Shown here in pieces: positions 18,893 through 31,551 of a DNA stretch of 64,000 nt. A program made the position numbers and the translations under genes. Positions within the stretch are counted from its first letter, which is position 1. Every line of letters starts with the position of its first letter. The notes under the pieces are model-generated. The model was not told the DNA's origin and searched no databases. It was given only the letters and a program-made list of their open reading frames with translations. The stretch is from Marthasterias glacialis. Its lineage: Eukaryota > Echinodermata > Asteroidea > Forcipulatida > Asteriidae. The DNA is taken from contig OU452222.1 in assembly GCA_911728455.2 (NCBI GenBank), positions 20,656,559-20,720,558 of the forward strand, written 5' to 3'.

Positions 18893-18921
18893 AGGACTAG
18901 TAGGTGCCGTGGTTGGGGCAT

Positions 18922-19200
18922 TGTGGCAGAGCGGTCTAGTGCACCGATTTTAATTTATGTCTTTCACAAAGTGTGGGTTAAAATCCTGGCCTGCCTTGTC
19001 ACGATGCTTGTGTCCTAGATTGAGCAAGATACATTACCACATTGCCTTGTCCTTCGGCTGGGACATACAGCCGTAGGCCCTGTGTGCTAGGATAGGTACA
19101 GCATGTAACAAGAACCCATAACATTAACTGTGGAAGAGTAGGCATTTACCTCAGTGTTTCTTGTTCATTGCAAGCATCCTTATATATTATACAGGTTTAC
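18922..19200 (+). repeat. tRNA-derived SINE, copy 1
   Basis: The A-box-like 'tggcagagcggtctag' and B-box-like 'gggttaaaatcctgg' are followed by 'gtgtcctagattgagcaagatac', the same layout as at 21829-22030. Confidence 0.75.
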
Positions 19201-19773
19201 TCAGGCTTCCAAGTTACAGTGATTAAGTGTGCTTTTGAGGCATCCTTGGTTTTATTATCAGATATTAATACTACTACTAATATATATATATAATAGTAAA
19301 CATGCAAAAAAGGCCCCCCTCCCATAAACAAGGTTCAAATGATGATACTAGGCGAGTATGAAAACATGGCAATGGCATTCTTTAGGTTTATGTCTTTGAA
19401 AAAATGTGGGTAGAATAACAAGCAAGCAGCCATTTAGAAAATTGGTAATTCTATCTATATTATTTCAAAGGACAAAACTTTGATGGCCCTGTAGCTAAAT
19501 ATGTTTCTCATGTCATACTCTGTTTGCCAAAGTCCATGCTTGCAAGCTTGTAAGCATCAAAGGCACAATCCCCCAATATGTCCCCTATTTGACCCACTGA
19601 TATATCTTGCTACAACTTTAGTGTTAACTTGATTTCTGTTTTAACCCAGTACTTTTTTATTGTGCAATATCATCATTAAAATTATCATCACTTTTTGTGT
19701 TGATATTATATCCTTTGTGTTGATATTATATCCTTTTTCATTTTCAGATTGCTGTATTCCTTTGCTGATCAAC

Positions 19774-22700
19774 ATGGAGGATTCAAACATTGACATGGTG
19801 AGATTTTGTTCCTCATATAACCATGGATGCCCTAAAAGCAAAATACCCCCCCCCCCCCCCGCCCCAAAATAAAAAAAACACCTTTTGAACCAGAAAAGAT
19901 TCAAGTTGATTCAAAGACTGTCAATGTAATATAATGTAAATAAATTAATGAAAGAAACTAAAGGATCAAAACTATCAAATACACTGGTGGCGTATCTAGG
20001 CATTTTGCTTTTGGGGACAGAAGGGAGCAAAGAAGTAATTACATAAACAAACAAAAAATTGGCGAGGGGGGGGGGGGGCTTTTTACCTTACCAAGATAAA
20101 CCATTAATTTGGAAAAAATAGCAAGACATAGGCATACATAAAGCTAGTAATATGTATAGAACCATACAATGCTTTTTCCAAACAGCCGTAATTAGTTTTA
20201 TACAGGTTCTGCACAAAAGATGTTTGTGCAAAACAAATATGAAGTTAATTTTTCTCCAATCTCATTTGGGAGGGGGGGAGGGGGGTTCAGTGATTCTGAG
20301 CAGATGGGGATCGAGCCCCATTGTACCTCCCACCCTGGTTACACCACTGAAACTTTCCATGCACAGCCACAGGCCCGCTATAATCATGATGACAAAGCCC
20401 CTGTAAACTTTAACAATCCACTAGTGCAAATTTTTATTTAGCAATATAGAAACCATGTAATTTGGGCCAGAGATTTATTTATTTGTTTATTTAAACTTGT
20501 TTATAACCATTTCAACCGAGGTTCTTCATGATGCCGTGTGGCTAAATGTATAATGAAAAATAAACAAGGGAAAATAAACAAGGTAAAATAAGTAATTTAG
20601 AATCTGTTGAATATAGACCAGTACATGTCCGAACATCACTGAACTGGAATGAGTGGTCAGGAAGCTCGATATTCTATTGGCTACAAAATTCTACCAAACT
20701 TATTTGTGACTGCAAGAGGGCGCCCTTTGGGGTAGATTGGGGGTGAAACCATAGAAATAGAGTGGTAAACCAGACGCAAATAAACTTCTAGTAAAGCACT
20801 TAATATACAACTTTTGAGGGTTTTTCATTGACAGCTTTTACCATGTCATCAGTGTAAGATATTTGCTTGGAAAATTTTATTTTTAATGTTTTGAAATATT
20901 TATGTACTTTCAAAAATGGAATTAGTATTGCGCCCTCTGGCTGTCAGAAATATGGCCTATTTGAAGTTGAAGTCATTGACTGTATGTTACCATGCAGTAA
21001 TCACGAGCGCGTTAATAAATTGAATCTTGTGAAATGAATCTACAATGTAATGTAAATCATTTTGTGCTACAAAAACCATCAAACTTGAAAATATAATTCC
21101 ACAGATTATCAGAGCTGGCAAACTGATTGCAATATGGGAACGTGATCATCATGCAAATTAGGTCTTAGATGTATATCCAGCAATTAATGCAATGGTCAAC
21201 CTAATAAAGAAAGCTTCCAGTCAGTTTGGTTTTAGTGCAATATGTTTATCAATTTATCAAGTATCAATCATTGACGGGAAAATTAATTCATAGGTTCTGG
21301 TTTTTTTTTAAGACTATGAACAGATTGTAAATTTTCTCTTATAAAAGGGGAAATTGAAGCGTTTTACTCTCTTCAGTATGCAATTATTTTTTTTGATACG
21401 CTTGATATAAATTTCAACCAAATACATGATTCATTAAAACAATATCTATATATCGATAATACTCAAATACTCAAGTACTCGATACTATTTTGGTATCAGA
21501 TATCACTTTTTTAATCATATTGAAACAAACCTGACATTGACGGGCATTATTATACAAATTATAACCGCTTTGATTAATTAGCACAACTCTTCAAAGTGCA
21601 ATCAAGCCCGTTAAAAATCGACATCCAAATTTTACTAATTTGATTTAGTAATCCACAAATTTTCCTTTATGCAGAGTGTAAATTGTGGTGGACAGGAGCA
21701 TGATGATGATGAATCTGACAAGTCAGCAGCCGATGAGCAGACATCAGACAGTCAGAGACGCATTCCTGTACAACAGGTGAGTGAGTACATGAGGACATCT
21801 GGGTGTCATTGGGACATCTTGTGGTGTGTCATGGCTGAGTGGTCTAGTACATCAAACTCAAGTTTTGGTGGCTAGGTCACCGGAGTGTTGGTTTGAATCC
21901 TGGTCATGACACTTGTGTCCTTGAGCAAGACACTTGATCATAATTGCTTCTCATCACTCAGGGGTAAATGGGTACCGGTGAGTAAGTAGATATTCATGTG
22001 TATTATGTCAGAGCAAGAGTACTCTATAATGAGATGCAATCTTCTGGCAAGTTGTATTGTAACAAACTGAATGAGAAACAACTTTGTTACCTTGAGCCAA
22101 TTGTTCACTTGCATAGTGTGAAAAATATGACCTCATTCCGATACAGGATGATTTGAGGTAATTTTGCTGTTTTTTTTGCTATTATCTGGAATGTTATTTC
22201 TACTGTATTTTGAGTTATATTTGTTTATTTGTTGCCTATGTCAAACCACATATTTCAAAATTAATATCTCTCTTTGTACAGGTCAAAGAGAAAGGACGTA
22301 AACCAGGATCTGTGTCTGCTATTCCAGATGATCAGTACAACTTTATCATCGGTATTCTAGAAGGACAAATACAACTGAGTTCTATCTCAAAAAATGAGCG
22401 CACAAAAGCCCAGAAGGCAGCCATTATGCGTCTATGGCGTAACAAGGGACTCCTGCAGGTTGCTAAAGTCCACAATCCAGTAACAGGGAAGAAGGAGAAG
22501 CGGCTGATATCCAGGAAAGATGAGAGGATCATCCTGAGGGAGAGTGAACGAGCTGTTGTTACCCAGAAATACCACCAGAACTACAAGGGTAACGGAGCCC
22601 GTCGCCTCTTCGGTGTTGTTAGGGATTCCTTCATCGGATGCAGCAGGCAGAGCATCCAGAGTGATCTCAAAAAGTTCAAAGATTCTCAGGAGCATAAGGT

Positions 22701-24507
22701 GGAGCCTTCAGTGGTTAACAGTGTTCCACCACCTCTTGAGATGCCCAAGGTGCCACAAGAGCGACACCAGATCGATATTGTCTCTCTAGAGGGGATACCT
22801 GTTGAACACAGAGGCAAGACCTACAGGTATGTACTGGTGGTCCTGGATGTATTCACGAAGTTTGTGTGGCTGAGGCCTGTCACTAGCAAAGACAGTGTCG
22901 AGATATTAGATCATCTTGTGGCCCTGTATGGTGAGTATGGGCCACCCCAAGAAATACTATTTGACCATGGAGAAGACTTTTATGATGCAATTAAACAAAT
23001 GTGTGTTGATTCAAAAATAGAGCCTATAAACAGTGTTGTGACACGACGTCAATGCGGAGAAACAAATGATTATTCATACAGGCTTTGGAAAGAGAAAATG
23101 ACATTTGACGTGTTACAGTTTGCAAAAAGCAATGCAAACTGGGTAGCAAAGCTCCCGAGCTGCCAACTAAGTCAAAATGAAGAAGGGCACCGTTCACTGG
23201 GAATGTTAAGCCCATTTGAATTGTACTTCGGCCGGACTTCTAATACTATCCTTAACAAAATGGGCTTGGGGGTTACTTGTCCTGATTTAGACATGGCTAC
23301 TGTGAACATGAAATTAGAAAATGAGTTTAGTCATGAAGAACTAGACCAAACACAGCAACCATCTGGGACACCAGCTCATAATTTCGCCAACAACCACTTT
23401 ATGGAGAATATCCTCCACAGGATCAGTTCTAAAAGCTCTAGTGACTTTAAAGCACTACACGCTTTTATAAACACTCACCTAAAGCTATCAACCTCAAAAG
23501 ATTCTGTAGACACAATGAGAGATGATCTCATTGCACATGCAATGGAGTTGGGATATTTTGAACGAGGAGATACCCCTAGGGATGGCAACTGCCTGTTTCA
23601 TGTACTTGTTGATCAGTTGAGCAGGGCCAGGGTCAACAGTCGACTGGACCACAGGCAGCTGAGGCATCAGTTGGTTGACCACCTCAGGCGGAATCCCACA
23701 ACATCAGACGGGGAGCATCTGCAGTCTTTCCTGTATGGAACGTCCTGGGAGGAGTATTTGAATAGGATGGAGGAAGATGAGTGGGGAGACCAGTTCATTC
23801 TCCAAGCCTTTTCAAATCTATACCAGGCGACTATTCACGTTATTTCAAGTCTTGGTGGGAACTATAACTACATAGTGACCCCTACCGTGGGAACACCCAG
23901 AGGACAAGAGTTGCTCTTGGGGCACATTTTTGAGAGGCACTACATCAGCCTTGAGCCCTTGGATTCATTGTCACCTGAAAACTCGCCCTTGTCAGCACTT
24001 CACCCTGCCTCTGATCATGATAATACAACCGAGACTCATGTCGTAGTGCAACAGGTGGAAACAAGCTACGAGGATGTCTTGCAGTACTTTGCAGAGGAAG
24101 ATAGGATGCAGAAAAGAAGCAGGGTAGCATTTGAAAGAGAAGACAGCACCCCAACATCGGGATTCACACGCATATGCACCAGGGGTCCTCGGTCAAGATT
24201 CTTTCTGGACTTCATGAATGAAAGTGGCAGGCATTACACCACCAATGGGACACTTGCACTGGTCCCGGAAGAAGATATGCAAATCTACAATGGTATTGAT
24301 GGTGTCATTAATCAAAGTCTAAGCGACGGGGACTGGATTGAGGAGATCTGCCCACCATTCATTTATTGGGTGACGCGTGTTCGATCATGGACACAACCTG
24401 TGCAGCGTTTATCGGCCAATGTTGCTATCCTTCTCCGTGCAGAGTGTGATGAGTATAGATCCTGGTGTCACCATGTTAAAGACAATATGCCTCATGTAGT
24501 GCTGTAG
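19774..24507 (+). CDS. Integrase-OTU protease fusion protein (transposon-derived), three coding exons, 783 aa
   Basis: Coding exons are 19774-19797, 21675-21776 and 22282-24507, with GT-AG introns and phase 0 at both joints. The first exon may extend 5' to an acceptor ending at 19747. Residues about 60-180 are basic and resemble the region before retroviral-type integrase cores, but only remnants of the His/Cys zinc site are visible. The rve integrase core spans about 200-310: Asp207 in HQIDIVSL, Asp270 in LFDHGEDF and Glu302 in QCGETNDY, a DDE triad with 31 residues between the last two. An OTU cysteine protease domain spans about 455-600: Asp476 and Cys479 in PRDGNCLFHVL, the WGDQFILQAFS block and His595 in RHYISLEP. 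The last 150 residues are unrecognised. Similar integrases occur in Ginger-type DNA transposons and KRBA2/GIN1-like domesticated genes. OTU would cleave ubiquitin linkages. The long ORF has no stop, so it is either a recent transposon or a co-opted gene. Confidence 0.88.
19845..19885. repeat. C and A homopolymer run
   Basis: A C tract of about 17 and an A tract lie in the first intron of the integrase-OTU gene. Confidence 0.85.
20060..20410. repeat. Dispersed G-rich repeat and MITE terminus
   Basis: G runs end in 'ccctggttacaccactga' (as at 12920-12945). They are followed by a fragment of the 2743-2975 MITE end ('atcatgatgacaaagcccctgtaa'). It lies inside intron 1 of the integrase-OTU gene. 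Confidence 0.5.
21825..22035 (+). repeat. tRNA-derived SINE, copy 2, in intron 2 of the integrase-OTU gene
   Basis: The A box 'tggctgagtggtctag' and B box 'ggtttgaatcctgg' are followed by 'gacacttgtgtccttgagcaagacactt'. It is the best preserved SINE in the window. Confidence 0.85.
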
Positions 24508-25678
24508 CAGTAGTATGAGGGTGTTCCTTCTTGCATGTAACAGATTGCCATCGACTGGGCTGCTTAAAGAAATTACAAGACTTCTCCAATTCGAATTCAA
24601 GAATTACTTTTGGAAATTAATGGCAAAATTCAATTCATGCTTGAAATATAAAAAATGAGAAAATAGCTGTTGCAAACTTCTTACCAACCAAAATGACCCA
24701 TTATAAATGCAATATAAAAATGGAACATCAACCGGGCAAGATGAAATTTTAAGTATCCCGATCAAAAGAGTCCTATGCGGAATTCGAATATAAATTAGCC
24801 ACTCGTGTAAAATGAGTATTTTTTTATGAAATTAATCCTTCCTCTTATCTTAGATTTGCAAGTACAAGTTGCAATAAAATCCACAGACGTGCAATATTTA
24901 CAAACATTAATAATATTTGTTCTGTAACCAGACGTTTGGAAGATATTCAGTACTGCTACTCCACCTTTATTTATTTCTCTAAGCCATATACCCTAGAGAG
25001 ATGTTGTCTACCTTGCTTGTGTCATTCATTGGAAAACACCAAATGTAACGGTCCACTCAAGCTTTTCTAATAATCAGATTAAATCCAATAAGAACAATGG
25101 GAAAAAATAAAAATAACTTGAAATATAACTTTTTCTGATTCGTAACTATATAGGCCTATTTATTTATTATTTATTTCTTGTTTACCTGGGGAAACCCTTC
25201 GGTGAAGTACCTTTTTTGTGCCCATTATTTACAAACATTCATTAATATAAAAACTAGAAAATTGTATAAAAAAATATAAGTAACAGTGTATATATAAAAA
25301 AAAAATGAATAGTAAAGTGATGCAAGGTTGATAAAATCATTATATTACAGTACACGTCATCCGAGGACGATTAAAAACCTGGGCTAGCCAGAAAAAGGGC
25401 ACTATAAGCAAATACTAAAAATTGCACCTTGACAGATTGACTCCACGAGCAACAAATTTACGCTTTATTGAATTATTGGATTTGGATTGAAGTAAGGTGG
25501 TCATGACTTTAGCAATTAAGACTACAGGTTGGATACGCACCATGAAGGCTTACTCAACAGTAAAAACGAGATTATATTAAGCTCATTAAAAAAAATCCAC
25601 ATAATATATCCAAGAACTAAGACATTTTCCATCGGTTGTAATAGTACCATTGAGTTAAAGATTTGACATTTCGGAAGT
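24508..25678. other. 3' flank, AT-rich, no gene seen
   Basis: A dispersed-repeat-like segment ('ttacctggggaaacccttcggtgaagtacc') lies at about 25182-25211. No ORF is credible. Confidence 0.4.
24873..24878 (+). promoter_or_regulatory. Candidate poly(A) signal of the integrase-OTU gene
   Basis: AATAAA 366 bases after the stop codon; no nearer canonical hexamer was seen. Confidence 0.35.
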
Positions 25679-25679
25679 G

Positions 25680-25847
<168 letters not shown>

Positions 25848-26382
25848 GGGAGGCCATCTTGCATGGCTCTTGTTTTTAGGGAACTGTTTGTCGGAGGCTT
25901 TTGTCTGTTAGTACTTTCACCTTTTGGCGTTGTGACTCGTGGCCTTCTACAGAAACTTGTCTTTTAGTTGTGTATTCAAACTTATTTGCTTATTCATACC
26001 ACCCTTAGCAAAATAATCTATAAATGAAAAATTCCCATTACTAGAGTACACATCATGGTTTTAAGGCAATAGTAATAGATCACAGAGTAAAAGGATGTTC
26101 TTGTGGACATTAGGTAAAAATTAACTCTTTTATCATTAAAAATTTACCACCTTCCATCACAGTTATGCATCTTTGATATAACACATCTATATAATTAAAG
26201 CTTTGACCTACCTCCTCCCCGTCACGCATCGCCAATCGCCTGTCCGTTCGCGCTGGGTAACCCGCGGCGTGGGGAGGTTGGACCGGTTTCGGCGCCATCT
26301 TAGATTTTTCCGCGCCACCTTGGTATTCATCCGCTCCAATAGCCCAAATGACATTGTCACAGACAGTGGCCAACTGATGTCC

Positions 26383-26692
26383 GTGCCCCATATTTGAAAT
26401 CTGGATTTTTGACGTTAAAAATTACCAGAATGCAATGTTACATTCTATGTGCTGTTGTGTAGTAATTTCAATGCTTTTTTTTAAACCTTTTTTAAATATT
26501 ATTTACATGCACTGCAGAATCTTTTTTTGTTTTACCTCAGCACATCAGAAGAGCTATGAAAAGGGACTTGTTTAGGGAAAATATAAACGGAAACTACAGT
26601 TTTAATTGACCAAAAGTGCCCCCCTAGGAAAAGTGGTGCCCCTCCTTGTGCCCCCCCCCCCCTCAAATTTTACCCTAGTTACGGCGCTGGTC
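26383..26692. repeat. Dispersed repeat R1, copy 1
   Basis: This matches 45970-46280 in the same orientation. Shared phrases are 'tttgaaatctgga.ttttga', 'cacatcagaagagc.atgaaaa', 'tcagttttaattg.ccaaaa' and 'aggaaaagtggtgcccct'. It closes with 'ccctagttacgg.gctggt'. A third, inverted fragment lies near 58724-58760. Confidence 0.8.
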
Positions 26693-27003
26693 AAAGATGT
26701 TGAACTTACTGTGATCGGGACCTGCAACGGTGACGACACACTGGATTCACCAGCTTCGAACAGTCCAACCATTCGGACTTTAACACAGGTGTCAAATAAT
26801 TTTCCATTCCCCGTTGTTTTTAAATACATAGTTTTATCTTCCCACAATATTGTTTTATGTTTATGCCCTCTTAACTGTCTTTAATATATACGTACACCCC
26901 GGTTCTGCCTATTCAGGGATTGCCATGTAGTAACCTGTTTATTACCCTGTTTACTCCTTTTTTCATCCTGCTTTCATACTCTCACCATTTACCATTTCCA
27001 CCC

Positions 27004-27106
27004 CTGGAATTTAATTTATACAATATTGCTTTTGCGTCTCCCATAATCTCTATCTGGAATTTAATTTATACAATATTGCTTTTGCATTTCCCATAACGTC
27101 TATATT
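27004..27106. repeat. Two-copy tandem duplication, about 50 bp unit
   Basis: 'ctggaatttaatttatacaa' begins each unit, and the two copies differ at a few bases. Confidence 0.85.
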
Positions 27107-29461
27107 TAGAGAGCTGACCCTTTACTAACTTAACACCTTCATCTGAGTAATAATCCTGTCCTTTATGTTAGCCGCATAGGGCTTGTCCCATTGTTCGGTG
27201 CGTTGCTCCCCCTTGTGTATATACCCAACATTGGCCATTCCTTCGTCTATAACTGTTTTAGTCTGATTGGTCATCAACAATCCCTTTTTCTGTAATGTAT
27301 TCACTTTGATTTGCTATCATTTCCCCACTTATTTCGTGATTCCTTCCCACAATTCCCATTTATATACTCCCCCTTTTTTATAAATTGATAAATGGCCGAG
27401 CAGCAAATTTACAGAAAATAAAGACATATAAAACGCTCATCAGTGTATGGGCATGAGATCACTCGAGCCATCTTAAAGTTAAAGTTTCTTCGTCAAATTG
27501 TCCCACTGTAAACATCAAAATGTATCGGAATGCGGCTTTCAGGAAGTATTGTGGTCAACAGTTTTCCGGTTTTCAGGGGTGAAAATACCTATTGAAGACA
27601 ATCAACGGCCTGCTGTCTGTCTACTTTTGGAACAGGCTTCGCGGTGGTCAAACAATGCGCAGTTGTACAGCAATTATTATTTTATTGCAGAATATCGCTT
27701 CAACCTCCCCTCTTGCTTCTCTCTCCGTCTCTTTCTCTCTCTCTTTTATTTATTTATTTATTTTTTTATTTTTTGGGGGTCAAATTTTACAAGGGAGCAC
27801 GTGCCCCCTGAGTCACCCTTGCTCTAAAGAATACAGAAGTAAACAAAGAAACGCAGACGTTTCCCCATTTACAATAATTACGTTAATTCAAATCCGGCCA
27901 GTTCCCCAGAGAATGCATCAGAACATGGCTTTGGAGGGTGAATGGGTACGCAGCCGCTTCGACGCCCCCGACCACACCTTTTGCATGCACCCATCAACAT
28001 TTGCAAATATAAAACTATAATGTCTACTATTTCAAACTATCATCACCAAGCCCATTCTAGAAAATAACAACTCCTGATGAGTACCCCACTCATTCATTAC
28101 ATAAACTGCAAACATTTTCATACGCATACAACGCACCCATTCGTGCGGCATCCTGCTAGTAAATATTATAGCCTGCGTTGAGTGCTGAAGCTGTGGTTCT
28201 AGGGGTGACCTGACTTCTTTGTGAGTGAAACATTGGTCTTATAATAATATAAGCGTGAGCCACATAAAATATTATACGTAATTATAAATATTATAATTGT
28301 GCGGTGTGTATAGTCCATACTTGCTTGTGGCAGAAATATTATTTATATAACACGGTGATTTTCTTTACTTAATATACCACCGAAATAGCCACCTTTCATT
28401 CATTAAAGTGCTGCCTGCATGTCTTGTGTATAAACCGATTATGTCATGATGACGAAGTCGTCAATGCAGTCCCTAGAGGTGGATGACACGTGACGTTCCC
28501 CCTCCCATAGTAGTGTTTCCGTATACGTCCTTGATGGTGCATGCGGTATGCTTTTTGAGCCATTCTGGCCTGCGTGTTTTCCTAGTGGTATCACGGGATT
28601 GCAGATTCTCTAGCGGTTATGTATGTTCTTTACCCGATGAGTGACAATTTTGTTTATCAGCAGGCTGGCTCATTGGTTGCAGAATGTTTACTGGGCATTT
28701 TTTCATCCGTGTGTCGCCTCCGTGTGTAGTGGTTTTACTAGGTAAGTTACTAGACAATTCTTGTTCTAGACAACCCTTGCAATAGATACATCGTGTGCCG
28801 GCAAAAGGGCCCTTTTGCCGGGAACATAAAGTAGTTCGTCCCAGTAACAAAAGGACGTAAGCAACAAAATGGCTCCTGTCATGAAAATAAAGTCATTTTT
28901 GGTACAGTTTTTTTTGCTAGAATTACCATAAGACAATGTTTCCCCATTCCCCATGCAGAATTTAACCTTTCTAGAATGACTTTTGCATGGCAACAAATTT
29001 ACAAAACTTACCCGCTCATAATAATTCTTGAAACACAAATTTTAACATAAATTGCTTACGTCCTTTTACTGGTTCTTTCCCTTACGTCCTATGGCCGGGC
29101 ACACGTTGGTATATTTGAAAATTACTATTTTAAATACAGTCGGTCTGGGGTTTTAGGTCGAAATTGGTTTCAAGTGTATCTTTGAACCCTTTTTTACATC
29201 GAGAAGTGCATCAAGGGGTATCCCCGATTCACAACACGCTGTATAAATGCTGGATTATTATTGTAAATTATTGTTCCATTGACAAAGAACGAAAAGCAAA
29301 CTAAAATATAACACGAAATGTTATCTTCTAAAAGCACCATATAGGAAAAAAAACCGTGGAAATTTGATCACATTCTGTCACTTTGTAAAACAAAACAAAA
29401 ATTGGTAGCACGATTTTTTAAGGCAGGGTAGCCTACATTTGAGAATTACTCCAATGACCAG
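27107..29461. other. Intergenic, no gene seen
   Basis: It contains 'aaataaagacatataaaa' at 27417-27434, which may be a retroelement 3' end, and a pyrimidine-rich (CT)n/(ATTT)n tract at 27718-27776. A 24 bp palindrome lies at 28798-28821. The inverted pair 'aaaggacgtaagcaa' and 'ttgcttacgtccttt' lies near 28849 and 29053. Confidence 0.4.
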
Positions 29462-29810
29462 AAAGCTTACTTGTTGAGAAGCACTGGAGAGCTGTTGATA
29501 GTATAAACACTGTGAGAAACGATACCTTTGAAGCAATGTGGTTCAGGGAACGATATGATTTTCTGCTCCAAAAATTGAATCTGAGAAACGATGCATGCAT
29601 GAATCGTTTCTCACGTAATGAAAAACATGCAGTTTCAGCATTTTCGGATCCTTATACGTGCAAATAAACACTCCAGATTTTCGTCGATATCTCAAAAACG
29701 CTCACATCTTAAAAAAAATAGTTTTACGGTAGGCCTATCTACAATAAGGTAGGATTGAAACAAACGTCTTGTTCCGAAGGTATCCCTTGCCTTTAAATCT
29801 CCAATATAAG
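29462..29810 (+). repeat. Dispersed repeat R3, copy 2
   Basis: Same orientation and content as 15110-15480, including 'catgcatgaatcgtttctcac' type palindromic sequence in the centre. Confidence 0.75.
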
Positions 29811-31080
29811 ATTATTTTATTGCGTTGATATGCATTTAATCACGAACATTCAATTGAAGATGGTCACTTGATAGGAAGCAGTTCAGAGTTTTTAAATTAC
29901 ACGACTGTCATTACATAATAGAATTATTGTTTTCTCTTTCTAAAAGCACAAGATCTGAGACAAAAATAATGGTTCGTGATTAATAATGCGAAAGCGTTAC
30001 AATAAGTAAAAAATTACTAAATAAATGCACAGATATACACGTGGGCTGTTTCACCTGAAGAACTCAAGTTGCCCACTGTGGACAACTGACAAGAAGGGAG
30101 AAAATTATGGATACGTTAGATCAACCATTATTACTTAAAAAGACAGAATAAAAGAATATATATGCTAGAAACGTTCCATTTGCTACAAAAAAACAAGACC
30201 GCATTTCTGGTCGTTGAAGTCGTCGAAACTTATTTTTAAAAAATGTAAAAAATTCCTAACTAGTCATAATAATCCTGATAAAAATGAAGTGTATTACAAT
30301 AACTTGACCCCATTTTATTATAGATTTTCCCGGCCAATTTCAACAAAAAACCATTCAAGTTAATTCCCGGGTCATTCAATTTCGCTTGAAAATAAATCCT
30401 CGGGTACATCAGCATTCAACAGTTAAAAAGAGTCATTCAATTACGACACTTGAGCATTCATTCGACAAATAAAATCTTATTCAATTTAAAATGGTCACTT
30501 AGCTCATTCAATTTCGTCAAAGCTAGCAGCAACAGGCTTTTCGACTATTCATATTTGTCAACTGGCAAACATTTCAGAAATGTTTGCAATCAAATTCGTT
30601 TCTTTGGTTTGCGCTTTCTGGTTCGTATTTGCCTATAACGGTAGGATATTATGAGGGGAATTCATTTGTACACTGTTGCACTAAATAGCCTATACGATTT
30701 TGAAGCAAAAGTGGCTGCCCGTGGTCACTACAGAAGGGCGAGTAATGTAGATAAAGGGAATGCTCATTGAAGCATTCAAGGGTTTAATTTGCAAGGTCTT
30801 AACATTAACGAATAAAGATGACAAAAAAAGTGAATTTAAGACCAAAGCAAACATTTACAATGCAAGATAATGCAAACAAAATATTGTTTATTGTTGTTGA
30901 TACTTGTGTGCCATAAAACTTTATGTAAATGTTCGACACATTTCAAAGTTTGATCATGGGGTAACAAACTAAAAGGAACACATTTGCAATTAAGACCAAA
31001 AATAAGAATTAAATGAAACGCGTCGGACAGATAATCCATACAACTGCCAGAAAAAGAACATTATCGGTAACTTTAGATGC
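29811..31080. other. Intergenic, no gene seen
   Basis: AT-rich. The phrase 'cattcaa(t/c)tt(a/c)g' recurs between 30340 and 30520, apparently a degenerate local repeat. Confidence 0.4.
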
Positions 31081-31510
31081 AATAGACCGATTGTGCGACC
31101 CGCGTCACGTGACCTATTGTGAGTATTAAATGTAAACACACACGACGTCCTCCATAGAAAAGTGCGGTACGGTACACGATGATTGTTGCATTTAGTTTAT
31201 TCGATAGAGGCTTTTCTTGCCCGAAATTTGTGAAAAATATTCCAGAGTTTGTACCAGAGACCTTCGAGTGGCTGAATAAAGCCAGTAAGGACAGTTCCAT
31301 TAAGTCTTGAAAATTGTACAAGCAACGTATAAGAGTGCACGGTGTACTAGTGCACAACGGAACAACTGAAATCATTCAATAAAATTGCTTTCCAAACCTG
31401 TGTAATTCCTTTGCCTATTTGAAATTTCGCAAGGCTAGCTATAAGTGCTCACTTTTCCAACGTTGTTTATCCCTTTTTTTTTTACAGTGATTTAGGCCTA
31501 CATTACAAAT
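31081..31510 (-). mobile_element. Non-autonomous DNA transposon, family A, copy 2 (inverted, one end lost)
   Basis: It begins with the terminal sequence AATAGACCGATTGTGCGACC, then shows the family A interior in the opposite orientation to 7404-7947. The far terminus is not recognisable. Confidence 0.75.
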
Positions 31511-31551
31511 ATAGTCGCATGACTAAAAAACCCTCTTTTTAGCAGAATTCT

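Noticed and set aside
22210..22281. ATG-initiated start of the long integrase-OTU ORF at 22210
   Set aside because: These 24 codons read through a polypyrimidine acceptor (tctctctttgtacag). The upstream exons splice in frame at 22282, so this part is intron.
26110..26391. Minus-strand ORF starting MGHGHQLATVCDNVIWAIGA, vaguely kelch-like
   Set aside because: It begins at the edge of repeat R1, carries CpG-rich low-similarity sequence, and lacks a supported acceptor or downstream exon.
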